Notes under the pieces: model-generated
The model's input: the letters and a program-made list of their open reading frames with translations, nothing else
The model's database searches: none
Told to the model about the DNA's origin: nothing
Origin: Sepioteuthis lessoniana
Lineage: Eukaryota; Mollusca; Cephalopoda; Myopsida; Loliginidae
Direction: 5' to 3'
DNA length: 64,000 nt
Assembly: GCA_963585895.1 (NCBI GenBank)
Contig: CAUZXS010000192.1
Location: 5,001-69,000, forward strand
In this document: piece by piece, positions 63,593-64,000 of the stretch
Numbering within the stretch: the stretch's first letter is position 1
How the letters are laid out: each line of letters opens with the position of its first letter
Program-made: the position numbers and the translations under genes

Positions 63593-64000
63593 TGATTCAG
63601 CTGGGTCTGTAGAATACACTGACTGCACTTCTGGATATGACACTAAACAATCTGATGGTGAGATTCCAGTAATGCTGGGGCTTTCGGGAATGTGAAGCAC
63701 CCCTTCCTTGCCATTGCTCCCAGGTCCACTCTGGCCTGGCGTGGTAGCACCTGATAGGGCGCTATCTATGGGTTAAATAGAACAAACAGCATACTTATGC
63801 TAAACTGAATTGTTTGACTAAACTAAATAGCTTGAAATAGAAATGTTTTTGACAATTAAACTGTACTTACATTTAAACTGCATACTTATGCTAAACTGAA
63901 TTATTTGAAATGGAACCATTTTTTGACATTGAAACTGTACTTACACTAAACTGAATTATTATATATAGAACTATTTTCACATTTTACTGAGTTAACAAAA
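63593..64000 (+). mobile_element. Family C element, running off the window
   Basis: 5' block with an internal deletion (GGTCTGTAGAATACACTGAC, CTGCACTTCTGGATATGACA and TCTGGCCTGGCGTGGTAGCA). The core then begins at about 63780 with CTAAACTGAATTGTTTGACT units. It closely resembles the 21.05 kb copy in 5' block and core, so the two probably share a recent ancestor. Confidence 0.82.

Overview
The window looks like non-genic (intergenic or deep intronic) DNA from an animal genome, most likely a mollusc and probably a cephalopod such as an octopus. The grounds are an AT-rich, microsatellite-saturated sequence; several dispersed tRNA-derived SINE families; mariner, hAT, RTE-like, R4/Dong-like and Tx1-like fragments whose proteins resemble octopus repeats as I remember them; and TTAGGG-type telomere motifs. 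The species call is inference. No complete host protein-coding gene, rRNA, functional tRNA or CRISPR array is supported. One possible host exon lies at 24637-24732 (+).

Most of the window is layered repeats. I use working names. SINE-A and SINE-B are long tRNA-headed SINEs with about 13 and 17 copies. SINE-D has a tRNA head and a 3' block ending in CAAAC-type repeats. Family C has a conserved 5' block, a variable core of 50-70 bp degenerate repeats, and the same 3' block as SINE-D. Family E is short tRNA-like units. SINE-F is a single copy. Family H is an AT-rich foldback.

Layout. 0-2.2 kb: featureless AT-rich DNA. 2.2-9.6 kb: SINE-A, SINE-B and family C, with nested insertions and a foldback at 3.66-4.0 kb. 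9.6-16 kb: mostly microsatellites. 16.1-18.2 kb: two internally deleted mariners. 19.1-20.5 kb: a GC-richer Tx1-like LINE 3' end followed by an LTR-like block. 20.7-24.5 kb: SINE-D, family C, a cluster of tRNA-like units and a hAT fragment. 24.6-33.5 kb: the candidate exon, a second hAT scrap, two arrays of one 38 bp minisatellite, and an unexplained richer island at 28.2-29.5 kb. 34.7-38.1 kb: SINEs and a near-complete palindromic MITE. 38.7-45.4 kb: a TTTA-rich minisatellite invaded by an RTE-like LINE, with two decayed LINE relatives and SINE-A copies sharing a transduced flank. 46.8-50.1 kb: six same-strand 5'-truncated R4/Dong-like LINE fragments separated by ATT runs, one containing a solo LTR. 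50.3-53.1 kb: a 65 bp satellite of about 41 units that grew out of a SINE-B tail. 53.2-64 kb: family C, nested SINEs, a duplicated mariner fragment, a Tc1-like MITE and two more mariners.

These parts do not form a pathway. They record waves of transposition, with DNA transposons in TA arrays, LINEs in TAA arrays, SINEs inside older repeats, and tandem amplification of pieces of those repeats. I found no convincing new multi-gene system. The most unusual signals are the SINE-born satellite, the telomere-motif filler at a deletion junction shared by mariner copies, the 3' block shared by two repeat families, and the same-strand R4/Dong-like array.
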